Below are positions 51,815 through 62,512 of a DNA stretch of 64,000 nt, piece by piece. The DNA is from Chloracidobacterium sp. (GTDB taxonomy: Bacteria; Acidobacteriota; Blastocatellia; Pyrinomonadales; Pyrinomonadaceae): assembly GCA_016720705.1 (NCBI GenBank), contig JADKKB010000008.1, forward strand, positions 48,865-112,864, given 5' to 3'. Position 1 is the stretch's first letter, and each line of letters starts with the position of its first letter. Made by a program: the position numbers and the translations under genes. The notes below the pieces were generated by a model that ran no database searches, was not told the origin of the DNA, and was given only the letters and a program-made list of their open reading frames with translations.

Positions 51815-51832
51815 GGCAGGAAATTTCCTGCC
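51815..51832. promoter_or_regulatory. perfect 18-bp palindrome in the nuo leader
   Basis: GGCAGGAAATTTCCTGCC is a perfect dyad about 30 bp behind the predicted start of transcription. With no loop it is better suited to binding a dimeric regulator than to folding as RNA. Confidence 0.5.
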
Positions 51833-51871
51833 CGTTAGATATATTTTCAAGAGATAGGTTCAGGGGTCTAA

Positions 51872-52348
51872 ATGTCAGAATTCAGCCTAATGGATTACGC
51901 TCCGATAGCCGTGATGTTCCTTGTCGCGGCCGGATTTGCCGTAAGCCAATTGCTCGTTACTCAATTGATCGGGCCGCGTAAGAGAACGGCGACCAAATTG
52001 ATGCCGTATGAATGCGGTAAAGATCCGGTCGGATCCGCACATGATAAATACTCGGTGAAGTTTTACGCGGTTGCGGTCATATTCCTCCTGTTCGATATCG
52101 AAATCTTGTTTATGGTTCCGTTTGCCGTTGCTTTCAAAAGCCTTCTGGCGGAGCAGAACTTGACCGGTATTGCCTTCGGCACGATCGCATTTATCGAAAT
52201 ACTTGTATTTATTTCGACCCTGATCGTAGGCTTCATCTACGTTTGGAAAAAGGGAATTTTTGATTGGGGATTGCAGGCACGTGCCGAGGCAAGATCTCAG
52301 GCAAAGGAAATGGCACGGCGGAACCGTGAGATCAAAAGGGCGGCGTAA
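51872..52348 (+). CDS. nuoA: NADH-quinone oxidoreductase subunit A
   Basis: 158 aa, three membrane spans. The family signatures are MPYECGKDPVGSA and KFYAVAVIFLLFDIEILFM. A long basic C-terminal tail (ARAEARSQAKEMARRNREIKR) is extra compared with short NuoA proteins. First gene of the complex I operon, 7 nt before nuoB. Part of the proton-pumping membrane arm near the quinone site. Confidence 0.95.
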   Translation: MSEFSLMDYAPIAVMFLVAAGFAVSQLLVTQLIGPRKRTATKLMPYECGKDPVGSAHDKYSVKFYAVAVIFLLFDIEILFMVPFAVAFKSLLAEQNLTGIAFGTIAFIEILVFISTLIVGFIYVWKKGIFDWGLQARAEARSQAKEMARRNREIKRAA

Positions 52349-52355
52349 ATAAGAA

Positions 52356-53003
52356 ATGGGTCTCGAAAACACACTATTTGAATCATTGCCGGACGTGGTG
52401 ACCGTCAAACTCGATGCAGTCGTCAATTGGGCGCGAAAGAGCAGTCTGTGGCCGGCGACCTTTGGCCTGGCGTGCTGTGCGATCGAGATGATGAATACGG
52501 TCGCGGCGCGCAATGACCTGTCGAGGTTTGGTGCCGAGACGTTTCGTGCGAGCCCGCGGCAGGCGGACGTGATGATCGTCTCAGGCCGCGTGTCGCGCAA
52601 GATGGCGCCGGTTCTACGGCGTATTTATGATCAAATGCCGGAACCGAAATGGGTGATCTCAATGGGTGCCTGTGCTACTTCCGGCGGCGTTTTTGATAAT
52701 TATGCGATCGTTCAGGGAGTGGACAAGATCGTTCCGGTCGATATTTACGTCCCGGGCTGTCCGCCGCGACCCGAAATGCTGATCCACGCGATCACAATGC
52801 TTCAGGACAAGATAATGAAGGAATCGGTCAAGGATCGCCGCGACACATTTGAGACCGAATCGCGCGAGTCGATCGTGCCCGGAACGCTGCCGGTGACCGA
52901 GGGAACTGCCCTGGAAACCCAGATGGAGATCGAGGTTGCGGAGAATGCCACCTCGCGGCCGTATTCCGTGCCCTCGAAGCACGAACGGAGAAGGAGCTCG
53001 TAA
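52356..53003 (+). CDS. nuoB: NADH-quinone oxidoreductase subunit B
   Basis: 215 aa. The N2 cluster ligands are in LACCAIEMM, ISMGACATSGGVF and VPGCPPRPEML. The Gln/Arg quinone-pocket segment FRASPRQADVMIVSG is present. The C-terminal ~45 residues are a family-specific extension. The stop overlaps the next ATG (TAATG). This is the last gene of the operon without indels. Confidence 0.96.
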   Translation: MGLENTLFESLPDVVTVKLDAVVNWARKSSLWPATFGLACCAIEMMNTVAARNDLSRFGAETFRASPRQADVMIVSGRVSRKMAPVLRRIYDQMPEPKWVISMGACATSGGVFDNYAIVQGVDKIVPVDIYVPGCPPRPEMLIHAITMLQDKIMKESVKDRRDTFETESRESIVPGTLPVTEGTALETQMEIEVAENATSRPYSVPSKHERRRSS

Positions 53004-53453
53004 TGACCAAACGCTTGCTTGTTGCCCTTACGTTGCTCGCAGCACTCTGCTGTTTGCCGAGTGCGTCAGTGGGGCAGACAGGCATGCGGTTCGCCGCACC
53101 GAAGCGGCGTTTGGCGGATAACGGGCAAGGATGTTGAGGGCCTAAAGTGGCTCGGTACTATGCGGCTTGCCGCGAGCACGCCACGGTGTGCGTGCGACAT
53201 ATAGCGGATATATCGATTGGCGTTCCAGTGACCGCCGCAACTCGGGCCGCGAATTTTTTAATGCGTCGTTTTACTCGGGCAATGGCGGTATCACGATCGT
53301 CGGTTATCGAGTCGCGAGGGCAAGGGCGATATCGCCGCCGGGCGATACTCCGGACATCTCAGCGGACGCGGTCGCAGCATAGTCCGCGGCACTTGGGGCG
53401 GTCAGGACGTTATCGCGGGTAAATGGTCGGCCAAGTGGTCGAGGTCAAGGTAG
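53003..53453 (+). pseudogene. secreted protein of unknown function, multiply frameshifted
   Basis: Starts at the ATG that overlaps the nuoB stop. A signal peptide is clear (RLLVALTLLAALCCLPSASVG). The rest is readable only by switching frames: ...RLADNG, then GYIDWRSSDRRNSGREFFNASF and NGGITIVGYRVAR in one frame, then GDIAAGRYSGHLSGRGR and GTWGGQDVIAGKWSAKW in another, to a stop at 53451-53453. At least three indels are needed. A protein of about 145 aa with Gly-rich strands; family not recognised. It is not a known complex I subunit. Confidence 0.45.
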
Positions 53454-53465
53454 GGAATAGTTGCT

Positions 53466-53921
53466 ATGGCATCTCTTTTTGGATTTTGTCGAAAGATCAA
53501 GGGTAAGAACGGCGAATGGGTTTTGGCAGTGGTCGAGGCTCACGGCGAGGTCACGGTCATTGTGCCCCGCGAGTCAGTTGTCGATATTTGCGAATTTCTC
53601 CGTGATGAAAGCGGATTTGATATGCTCGCAGACCTTTGCGGAGCAGATCGCGGACCGGAAGAAGAACCGCGATTTGAGGTCAATTACCATCTTTTCGGCA
53701 CCGAGCATCACAAGCGTCTTCGCCTTGAAAGTTTTATTAAGTGACGATGACCCGAGCGTCGAGTCGGTGACGACGGTCTGGCGAACGGCAGACTGGCACG
53801 AAGGGAGACCTATGACCTATTCGGCGTAAAATTTACCGGTCATCCGGATCTGCGGCGTATCCTGTTGCCCTCGGATTTTGACGGACACGCGTTGAGAAAG
53901 GATTATCCGTTGCGGCTATGA
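53466..53921 (+). pseudogene. nuoC: NADH-quinone oxidoreductase subunit C, frameshifted
   Basis: The first frame (53466-53744) encodes the 30-kDa-subunit start and MLADLCGADRGPEEEPRFEVNYHLF. It breaks near 53730 in the KRLRLESF/ALKVLLSDDDPSVESVTTVW region, then again near 53800. The end is clear: ETYDLFGVKFTGHPDLRRIL and DFDGHALRKDYPL, the signature of NuoC, stopping at 53919-53921. About 150 aa when repaired. It couples the hydrophilic arm to the quinone module. Confidence 0.85.
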
Positions 53922-54023
53922 GCCGTACAGTATGAAATAGAACATAGTGAATCGTGAATTGTGAATAGAGCCATCGCGATCAGGTCGACTATTTACGGTT
54001 TACGATTATCGATTCACTAAAAT

Positions 54024-55248
54024 ATGAGCGTTGCAGTAGAAAATATACCCAGCCAGTTCGATGTGTTGGATACCGCACTCGAATCGCAAATGACTTTGTC
54101 GATGGGGCCGCAGCATCCGTCGACTCACGGCGTTTGCGTCTCGATCTGCGGCTCGACGGCGAGTTGGTAATAAAAGCGATACCCGATATCGGCTATCTCC
54201 ATACCGGAATGGAAAAGCTCTTTGAGTACAAAAAGTACCAACAGGGCATTGTCATCACGGACCGGATGGATTACCTCAACCCGCTGGGCAATAACCTTGC
54301 TTATGTGATGGCGGCCGAAAAGCTTTTGGGCATTGAGATACCCGAACGTGCTCAGGTGATCCGCGTTTTGATGTGCGAACTCCAGCGGATCGCGTCGCAT
54401 ATGGTCTGGCTCGGTACGTCGTGCCTCGATATGGGGGCAATGACGCCGTTCTGGTTTACGTTCAAAGAGCGCGAAAAGATACTTAACCTGATCGAGGCGG
54501 CCTCCGGCGGACGTATGACGCCGAGTTATTTCCGTATCGGCGGACTGATGATGGATCTGCCGGCGGGATTTGATAATCGCGTAAAAGCAGTTTCTGGCGG
54601 ATTTTCCGGACGCTCTTAATACGTTTGACACACTGGTCACCGGAAACACGATCTGGCAGAGCCGCACAAAAAATATCGGCATTATCTCAAGGGAAGACGC
54701 GATCGCTTGGGGATTGACCGGCCCGAGCCTACGCGGCAGCGGCGTCGACCTCGACTTGCGGCGTGATGAGCCGTATTCCGGTTACGAAACGTACGATTTC
54801 GAAGTGCCGACCGAACCTGTGGGTGACGTCTGGTCGCGATTTAAGGTACGTATGCGGAGCTGGTCGAGTCGTACAAGATCGTCCGTCAGGCGCTCGAACG
54901 CCTCAAGCCGGGCCCGATCAAAGCCGACGCACCGAAGGTCGTATTGCCGGACCGAGATGATATGCGTAAGCATATGGACTCGCTGATCCACCATTTCCTG
55001 ATCGTCGCCGAGGGCTTTAACGTACCCGAAGGCGAGGTCTATCACGCGATCGAGGCGTCCAAGGCGAACTCGGCGTTTATATCGAAATCCAACGGCGGGC
55101 CAAAGCCTGAGCGAGAGTGCATTTTCGCGGGCCGAGCTTCGTCAACCTTTCGGCTTTGCCCGTAATGGCTGAGGGCGAAATGATAGCCGACGTCGTCGCC
55201 GTGATCGGCAGCCTGGACATCGTGCTTGGGGGATCGATCGATAGATAA
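54024..55248 (+). pseudogene. nuoD: NADH-quinone oxidoreductase subunit D, frameshifted
   Basis: Starts at ATG 54024. The conserved MTLSMGPQHPSTHGV is followed, one lost base later (near 54135), by LRLDGELVIKAIPDIGYLHTG, then MAAEKLLGIEIPERAQVIR and CLDMGAMTPFWFTFKERE. Further breaks lie near 54590, 54848 and 55060-55110. The end VMAEGEMIADVVAVIGSLDIV with a stop at 55246-55248 matches the family. About 405 aa when repaired. The 49-kDa subunit lines the quinone pocket. Confidence 0.88.
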
Positions 55249-55250
55249 TT

Positions 55251-55782
55251 ATGGCAGCAGCAACTCCAACAAGTTTTACTGACAAAATTCTCGTTACCGA
55301 CGAGATGGCCGAATTTTCGCCGGCAGTGATCGACGAGATGAAAGGCCATCTGGCCAAATACCCGGCCGACCGCCTCCGCTCGGCACTGATCCCGCTCCTT
55401 TTATCGTCCAGCGTGAGCGGATGGGTGGATAACCCGGGAGTGAACTTTCTGGCAAAGTTCGCTTGATCTGCTGGTCACTGACGTCTGGGAGACGGTTACG
55501 TTCTACTCGATGTTTGACCTGCGGCCCGTCGAGGGCGTCATCACATCCAGATCTGCAAGACGCTGTCGTGCAAGATAATGGGAGGACCGACATCACCGAC
55601 CACGTCTGCAGCAAACCTCGGGATACATCCCGGCGATACGACCGAAGACGGCAAATTTACCGTCTCGCTGGTCGAGTGTCTCGGCAGTTGCGGAACGGCA
55701 CCGATGATGCAGATCGGATTTGACTATCCACGAGGACCTGACGATCGAGAAGGTGGACAAGATCCTCGACGGGTGCAAATAA
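55251..55782 (+). pseudogene. nuoE: NADH-quinone oxidoreductase subunit E, frameshifted
   Basis: Starts 3 nt after nuoD (MAAATPTSFTDKIL). Readable segments: FSPAVIDEMKGHLAKYP, TDVWETVTFYSMFDLRPVEG, then (after a lost base) HIQICKTLSCKIMGG and LVECLGSCGTAPMMQI. They retain the four Cys of the 2Fe-2S cluster N1a. The stop is at 55780-55782. Breaks lie near 55455, 55540, 55610 and 55725. About 175 aa when repaired. Confidence 0.87.
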
Positions 55783-55784
55783 TT

Positions 55785-56175
55785 ACGAGCAACGGTGTGG
55801 TTATTAGCGGCGTATGCGAAGCGTTTGGAACGGAAACTATTCCGGCGTTCTCGGCGTTCCGACGAGAATATCTCGTGGACCGAGGCTGAAGGATTTATGT
55901 ATGGCCGGAACGTATGTCGGCCCGAACGCGGTGCTCGAGAATGTATTTATGGGGCTCGGGACCGAATGGGGAAGGTTTCAGTGCCGTCCCGCATCAGGTC
56001 ATCGACGGCGGCGATTCGGTCGTTGGGCTAGGGACCTATTCCGGCAAGTATTTGAAGACCGGCAAGAGGTATGTCCAGTGCCGTTCGCCCACGTGTGCGG
56101 ACGCTCAGGGACGGCAAGATCGTTAAGTTTGTTCAGTGCACCGATACGCTTGTGATCGCAAACAGCATCGGGTAA
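55785..56175 (+). pseudogene. NTF2/SnoaL-like protein inside the nuo operon, frameshifted
   Basis: Fragments in three frames join to AYAKRFGNGNYSGVLGV, DENISWTEAEGFMYGGTYVGP, NAVLENVFMGLGTEW, HQVIDGGDSVVGLGTYSGKYL, KTGK, FAHVWTLRDGKIVKFVQ and a C-terminal end at TNSIG-like residues (stop 56173-56175). This is the SnoaL/ketosteroid-isomerase-type NTF2 fold (about 130 aa). The start is uncertain (about 55785-55795). It is not a complex I subunit; its place between nuoE and nuoF is unusual. Confidence 0.6.
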
Positions 56176-56184
56176 GAGATCAAG

Positions 56185-57483
56185 ATGGAAATCAAGGCAA
56201 TTGGCTGTGAGCCATTACAACTCAAGCGAATGCACATCAAAGATGGGCATACGCTAAAGGTCTATCGTGAAACCGGCGGTTATAAGTCTCGCGAAAGGCG
56301 CTCAAGATGGCTCCCGCCGATATCATTGAGGAAGTCAAGAAATCAGCTCTTCGGGGCCGCGGTGGTGCCGGATTCCGACCGGTTTGAAGTGGTCGTTTGT
56401 GCCGAAAGACTCGCCGAAGACCAAATTTTGTCGTTTGTAACGCCGACGAATCCGAGCCAGGACGTTCAAGGACCGCTATCTGATGGAGCGATCCGCACGC
56501 CCTGATCGAAGGGATGCTGATCGCCGGGTTTGCTCTCGTTCGACGACTGGCTTCATCTACACCCCGCGGCGAGTACAGTATCTGATCGAGGCATAATGGA
56601 TGTCGCCCTGGTGAGGCTCGCGAAGCCGGCCTGATGGGCGACAATATTATGGGCTCGGGTTTTGATGAATATATACACCCATACGGGTGCCGGAGCATAT
56701 ATTTGCGGTGAGGAAACCGCACTTTTGGAGCTCGCTTGAGGGCTTTCGCCCGGGCATCCGCGGTGGAAGCCGCCGTTCCGGCTATCGAGGGATTATATGC
56801 GTCGCCGACCGTCGTCAATAACGTCGAGACCTTGACCGCCGTGCCCCAGATATTAGAAATGGGCGGCTAAACCTGGCGAAGCTCGGAACGAAAATCGGGC
56901 GGCACAGCACCCTGGTCTGTCAGCGGACACGTCAAGCAAACCCGGCGTATATGAACTTCCGATGGGCTATGCCGATGGGGAAAGTTCATACGGAAGACTG
57001 CGGCATTCGCGGCGGCAAACAGCTAAAGGCGGTCATTCCCGGCGGGTCGAGCGTTTACATTACCAACGCCGAGCAAGTTTTCACGAAAAGGCGTGACAAT
57101 GGACTACGAGGGACTTGTCGTGGCCGGATCGATGGTCGGGTCGGGGGATTTATCGTGATGGACGAAACTGTCGATGTAATGGAATCGACTAAGAATCTAT
57201 CGAATTTCATAAGCACGAGTCCTCGTGCGGTTAAGGTGTACTAAGTGCCGCGAGGGCGGCGGCCTGGATCGTTAAGATATTTGACCGGACCGCTGCCCGG
57301 CGGGCGTCCGAGGACGCGAAGTTGCTGCTCGACATCTGCGACAATATGGAAGGCAAGAGTTTTTGTCCGCTCGCTGATGCTGCGGCGTGGCCGATCCAAA
57401 GGTGCGATCAAGCAATTTCCGAATGATTTAAGAAATGGCTTGCCGATAAAATGAATGGTAACGAGGTCATCGCAAATATCTGA
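56185..57483 (+). pseudogene. nuoF: NADH-quinone oxidoreductase subunit F, frameshifted
   Basis: Start MEIKAIGCEPLQL. The FMN/NADH core is recognisable across frames: ALRGRGGAGF (near 56345), FVVCNADESEPG (near 56430), HALIEGMLIAGF, YICGEETALLE-like GAYICGEETALL (near 56700), and the 4Fe-4S ligands ESCGKCTPCREGG-like (near 57215-57260). The last readable segment QFPNDFKKWLADK ends at the stop 57481-57483. Many indels. About 430 aa when repaired. It oxidises NADH and passes electrons to NuoE/NuoG clusters. Confidence 0.87.
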
Positions 57484-59020
57484 TGTTGCAACGACGGGCG
57501 ATAAAACCTTTGTTTTTTGCCGTTTCTTGATCCTGCTGCTGTCAGCGGCGATCCTGGGGCAGGAAAAGCTGCCCGTGATAATAGTTCCGGGCTGACCGGT
57601 TCTGAATTGATAAATAGCCGGACGAATGAGGTCGTCTGGTTTAAGGCTCCGAGGTCGAAAGACGATGATCTACGCTTGCCGATCACGGCCAATGTCCTAA
57701 AATCGCAGGACTCCCTTGTGCGGGGCGATATTCTGCGGAGCATCAAGATCGGCATCTTTCCGCGAATAGACGTTTATGGCGGCCTGATCCGAAGCACTTA
57801 TCGCCAAGGGCGGTTACCACGAAGAGTCGTGGGCAACCCTACAACCGATGGTGATAAAGCGTCGATCTACGTTTTTCCCCTTACGATTGGCGAAAGGATA
57901 ACGTCGAAATGCGGCTGCTGATACGCGAGATCACCGCCTTGGGCTCAAACTGAAGCGGCCGGATCTGAAGTTTAACGTAATTGCTCACTCGATGGGGCAT
58001 CATTACTCGATATGCGGCAATGTAAAGCGATGTTGACCTGCCGGCGGGTAATCCGAAAGCCGCAACCGACTTGGGCCGGTGCTAAGAATTTCGAAAGAGT
58101 AGTTTTACTAGGGACACCGAGCGAGGGTCGGCACTGGCACTCAGGTCACTGGTCGACGGGTTTGCATCACGGCATCAATATCAATTTGCCGTTTGTCCAG
58201 GTAAAACCACGAAATTTGATCTTTTCGATCCCGTCGGCCTATCAGTTGCTGCCGGCACCCGGAACATTTAGAGTGACGGATGAGAATTTTGAAACCGATC
58301 ATGTTGATCTTTACAACCCGAAGGAATGGAGCCGATACGGTTGGAACGCGATCAACGATAAACGCTTTCCACAGGAGTTTAGCTAGCCGAACGGCGTTTG
58401 GCAGTGCAGTTTTTGCCTCGGCGTTAACGAGGGCAAAGCGGTTAATCTAGGCGTTGGCTGTGGGTTCTAAATGCAACTGCACCGGCCTTGTTCAACATAG
58501 TTGGGGCCGACTGTAGCTGTGATTCGCTCGACCCTGTAGTGCTCGGAAAGCGATCGGCGGACTGATAATTGGATCACGATGTTCAAGCCCGCGTCGTTTT
58601 CGAACGAAATCTAGCGGTGATAAGGTCACGAGCGACGAGCTTAAGAAATTGATGCTCCCAAATGGTGACGGTGTCGTAACCAAACGGTCGCTTGAGACCG
58701 ATACGCGGACGCGATATACGGGGCGTCGATATTGAAACCGGTGTCGACGCAAGTTTATTTGCGAAGAGCATAATAAACTTGCGGCAAATGCCGATATTCA
58801 ATTATCATGCGAAATCCTTGGGATAGTTCCGCCAAGGCCGGAAACAGTGGCGAAGTGAGGGCGGCGACCGACGAAAGACATTTGGGATCAACGACGATGA
58901 AGTTAGCGGTCAGGATCACACACTCATCGATAACGATATTTTGTTAGTACAGCGATCAATATCACGCCCGATGGCATAGAAGTAAAGGCCACGGAAACGC
59001 AATATTTGAGAAAAGTTTGA
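57483..59020 (+). pseudogene. lecithin:cholesterol acyltransferase-like lipase inside the nuo operon, frameshifted
   Basis: The ATG overlaps the nuoF stop (TGATG). A signal peptide region (FFAVS.. LLLSAAILGQ) is followed by LPVIIVPGLTGSELINSRTNEVVWF, the start of LCAT-like alpha/beta hydrolases, then NVIAHSMG (nucleophile Ser, near 57990), RVVLLGTPSEG, LLPAPGTFR, GDGVVTKRSLETD (acidic residue region) and FICEEHNKLAANADIQ (catalytic His region). The region 58858-59020 is harder to read but ends in TGATG with nuoG. Export and fold are clear; substrate unknown. About 500 aa when repaired. Confidence 0.65.
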
Positions 59021-61304
59021 TGTCAACTGAACTTATTAAAGTCACAAAAACGAACAGGAACTCGAGGTCGAAAGGGAGCCCGTCTGATCGACGTTTGCCG
59101 CGAAAATGGCTTTGCGATCCCGTCATTCTGCTATTGCTGGATCTCGCTCTACAGGCGTCGTGTCGAATGTGTCTGGTCCGCATCGAAAAGATGCCCAAGC
59201 CCCAGACGTCTTGCACCATTATCTTGCACCGATGGAATGGTCGTGACCACCGACAGCGAAGAAGTCGAAAGGCTCAACGCTCGATGGGCGAATTCCTGCT
59301 TGCAAACCATCCACCCGATTGCCCAAGTATGTGATCGCGGCGGCGAGTGCGAATTGCCAGAGGTGATTTTCGACTGGGGCGATATCGAAGAGCCGATTTA
59401 CCGAGCGCAAGTCCCCGCAGCCCGAAAAAAATATATCTTTCGCCGATCATCGCCAACGATCACTGGCGACCCGCATCCTATGCAAACGCTGCACGCGTCT
59501 GTGACGAGTGGATGGGTGAGGACGCGATCGAGGATGACAACCGCAGAGATAACGCAATCACATCGGAAGCGTACCGGCGGTTGAAGCCCAACTGTTCGCA
59601 GTGCAGCGAACTGCATCGAGGTCTGTCCGACCAGCCCGCTTCTGGACGGTGTCTATCGACACGAAACACGTACTTGGGAACTGGATCAGATCACTTCGAC
59701 CGACGTTTACAGTTCGGACGGTATGCGATTGAGCATCGGTTCCGCGGCGGCGTAGTCCACCGGATGCGTCGCGCGAGCGTTATGCAAACGGATTGAACGG
59801 CGAAGATTCCAGGCCGGCATCAAAGCCCGTTTTGCACACGGCCGTATCGGTCACGCAGATCGGATCAGAACACCATTAATCCACCTTACAAAGGGCGGCA
59901 AGCTGATCCCGGCGACCTGGGACGAAGCGGTCAAGTTCGCTGCCGAAAAGTTTAAGGCGGCGGGCACGTCGGTCGGCGTTATTGCCAGTCCGCGATTGAC
60001 CAACGAGAGCGTTTTTACGCTCAAGCGATTTGCTCTGGAAGCAGCCGGATCGGAGAATTTTGCGGTCGCGGAAGATGGTAAGCTAAATTCGATCTTTGAT
60101 AACCTGAGCGTCGATCTCTGTACGCACAAGGAGCTCCGTTATGCCAAAGGTCATCCGGTACGCTGATCGAGGCGAACCCGAAGAAGAACAGACCTACACG
60201 TATAGGATAGATCCGACAAGCAGTCCGAAACGGCGGGGCAAAATTCATCTGCGTAAATGATACGCCGATCAATCCTGACCTGGCGTGTAACGCAGTTCAT
60301 TGCCCGTGAATCCGGGCACGGCGATGGCGCTTTGCCCTGGCACTGGCCGATCCATCAGCCGACTCGCTCGTCGCCGACAAACTTGGTATCGATGCCGGTG
60401 AGATCGCCGCCGTAGGGCAGACCATCAATGACGCTCAAAGGTGATGGTCTTTATGGTCGGTAACGCGAACTGTCGGCCGAAGGCTCAGGAACTCGTGTGC
60501 AGGAGACGGCCGCAAAATTTGCCAGAGTGAAGAGGAAAACCGCGTGTAAACCATCCGCTTGCGAAATGCAATAATTCCGTCTGGTGCCCACGTTATGATG
60601 CCGGGCAGCAGATCCGGCCGATCAGAAATGGTCAGCGGGTCAAAGGCTTTGCACGATCGGCGGCAGTCTCCAGTCAACCGATGGCCTTGCGGGCAAGGGG
60701 ATTTTAGTACCGTGCGGGAACTGTTTATGATTTAAACGGCTGGCAGATTTGCTGATCATCGTGTTTCCGATCGCGAGTTTTTAAGAGATCGACGGTACAT
60801 TTACAAACAACGCCGGCAACGTGCAGCGTGTACGAAAGGCAATCCTGAAAGCCTGCGAGTTTTCAAAATTGGATTGAAGTTAAGCCCGTCGCTCATCGCT
60901 GGGGAAATGGGGGTTGATTTTGGTTACGATTTTTCAGCGTCGCTGGTGTTCAAGTCACTTGCAGAGAGCGTACCGGCCTATGAAGGGCTTCGTCGCCCGC
61001 CCTCGAGGACCGAATCGAATCAACACCGGACAAGCTACGCCGTCATGCTTCACCTGACGTTCAGGTGCGGTGACCTGCACCCAAGGCACGTGTCGAATCA
61101 ATGAGCAGCGATACCGAGAAAATTACCGGAAACGCCGCAGGTCGGGCACAAACTTCATCGTTTGACGACGATGACGAGGCAAGACCGAGCAATTTCACCT
61201 GCTGAAAACCCACGGTAACCCGAAGCCCGGCAATTTGCTCGTATCACCGCTCCTTTCAGTTTGCCCTGGACGGCAAACCGCTGGATGAATTTTTGGCCGA
61301 TTAA
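59020..61304 (+). pseudogene. nuoG: NADH-quinone oxidoreductase subunit G, frameshifted
   Basis: Starts at ATG 59020 (MSTELIKVTKTN). Iron-sulfur motifs survive in scattered frames: CRMCLVRIEKMP, CDRGGECEL, RCILCKRCTRVCDEW (near 59470-59510) and CSQC..CIEVCPTGALLDG (near 59600-59650). The molybdopterin-oxidoreductase-like region follows (WDEAVKFAAEKFKAAGTSVGVI near 59920, RLTNESVFTLKRFALEAAGS). The C-terminal tail ends DGKPLDEFLAD at 61302-61304. About 760 aa when repaired. It is the most damaged gene in the window. Confidence 0.85.
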
Positions 61305-61352
61305 AGCCGAGGTCGGGTGCCGCCGACGAGGTCGTTGGTCGGTAAATAGTTT

Positions 61353-62508
61353 TTGTTTGTGGAATCTGTTATCAAAACTGTATTTCCGTTTTTGGTCTTC
61401 GGTGCTGCGATCGGAGCCGCCTTTGGCGGTGACTTGATGGTCGTCGCCTGTACGGTGCTCGCCGAACGAAAGCTTTTTTGGGCTGGATGAGGGGTGCTTA
61501 GGCCCCAAACCGCGTCGGCCCCTGAGGAGTTATTCCAGCCGTTCGCCGACCTATTTGAAGTTCATTTTAAGGAAGACCTGACGCCCGATCAATCGACGAA
61601 ATTTGTCTATTTTTCTGGCCTTTCGTCGCTCTGACCTGTGCGTTGATGCCGATGTGGTCGTGTACCCTTTCGGGCCGCGTATCGCTGATCCGCTCATGGT
61701 GGTTGGTGCCGTACGTTTCAGGTATTGCCTATGTCCGCTTTGATGCCACCGTGGCACGGGTCGCCCGAACAAGCCGGGAATATGCCGCTCACGGTCTCAC
61801 AGATCGATGTCGGCGTGCTGTTGGCGTGCTCGGAATCCCGTCGGTCGGTGTTTACGGCATCGCTCGCGGGTTGGTCGTCAGACAATAAATATTCGCTGAT
61901 GGGCGGCCTCCGCTCGTCGGCCCACGGATGATCTCGTACGAACTCGCATTAGGAGCATCCGTTCTCGGCGTTGTGATGCTCTCAGGCACTCTGGATCTGA
62001 ACAGCATCGTCTTCGCTCAGATACATTCGCCGTTCCATTGGTTTATCATCCCGCAGTTCATCGGTTTCGTAGTGTTTTTGATCTCTGCTTTTGCGGAGAC
62101 AAACCGCACCCCGTTTGACCTGCCGGAGAGCTGAGACAGGTTAGTGGCGGGATTTCATACCGAGAATATTCGTCCGCTCAAATTCGCACTGTTCTTTATG
62201 GCCGGAAGTACGTGAATATGTTTACGGTATCAATGAAATTAGTAGCCACCGTACTATTCCTCGGCGGTTGGTATCTCCGGGCCTTGGCCATCTGGTCGAA
62301 CCCGGTTCGATCCCGTATGCCGCGATCAGCGTTGTGGCATTTGTCGTTAAGATCTGTACGTTTCTATTCTCTATATCTGGGTTCGCGGCACGCTTCCGCG
62401 ATTCCGTTTTGAGCAGTTGATGAACTTTGGTTGGAAGTTTCTGGCTTCCGGTCGCGTTGGCCAAACGTCGTCATGACAATCATCATGGTCTATTTCTTGA
62501 ATAGCTAG
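61353..62508 (+). pseudogene. nuoH: NADH-quinone oxidoreductase subunit H, frameshifted
   Basis: Starts near TTG 61353 or GTG 61359 (VESVIKTVFPFLVFGAA). Readable motifs: TVLAERKL, GWMRG.LGPNRVGP, LTPDQSTKFV, SQIDVGVL, MISYELALGASVLGVVMLSG, PQFIGFVVFLISAFAETNRTPFDLPE (the quinone-access loop) and MKLVATVLFLGGWYLPGLG. The stop is at 62506-62508 after YFLNS. About 385 aa when repaired. Eight-helix membrane subunit at the quinone entrance. Confidence 0.88.
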
Positions 62509-62512
62509 CATT

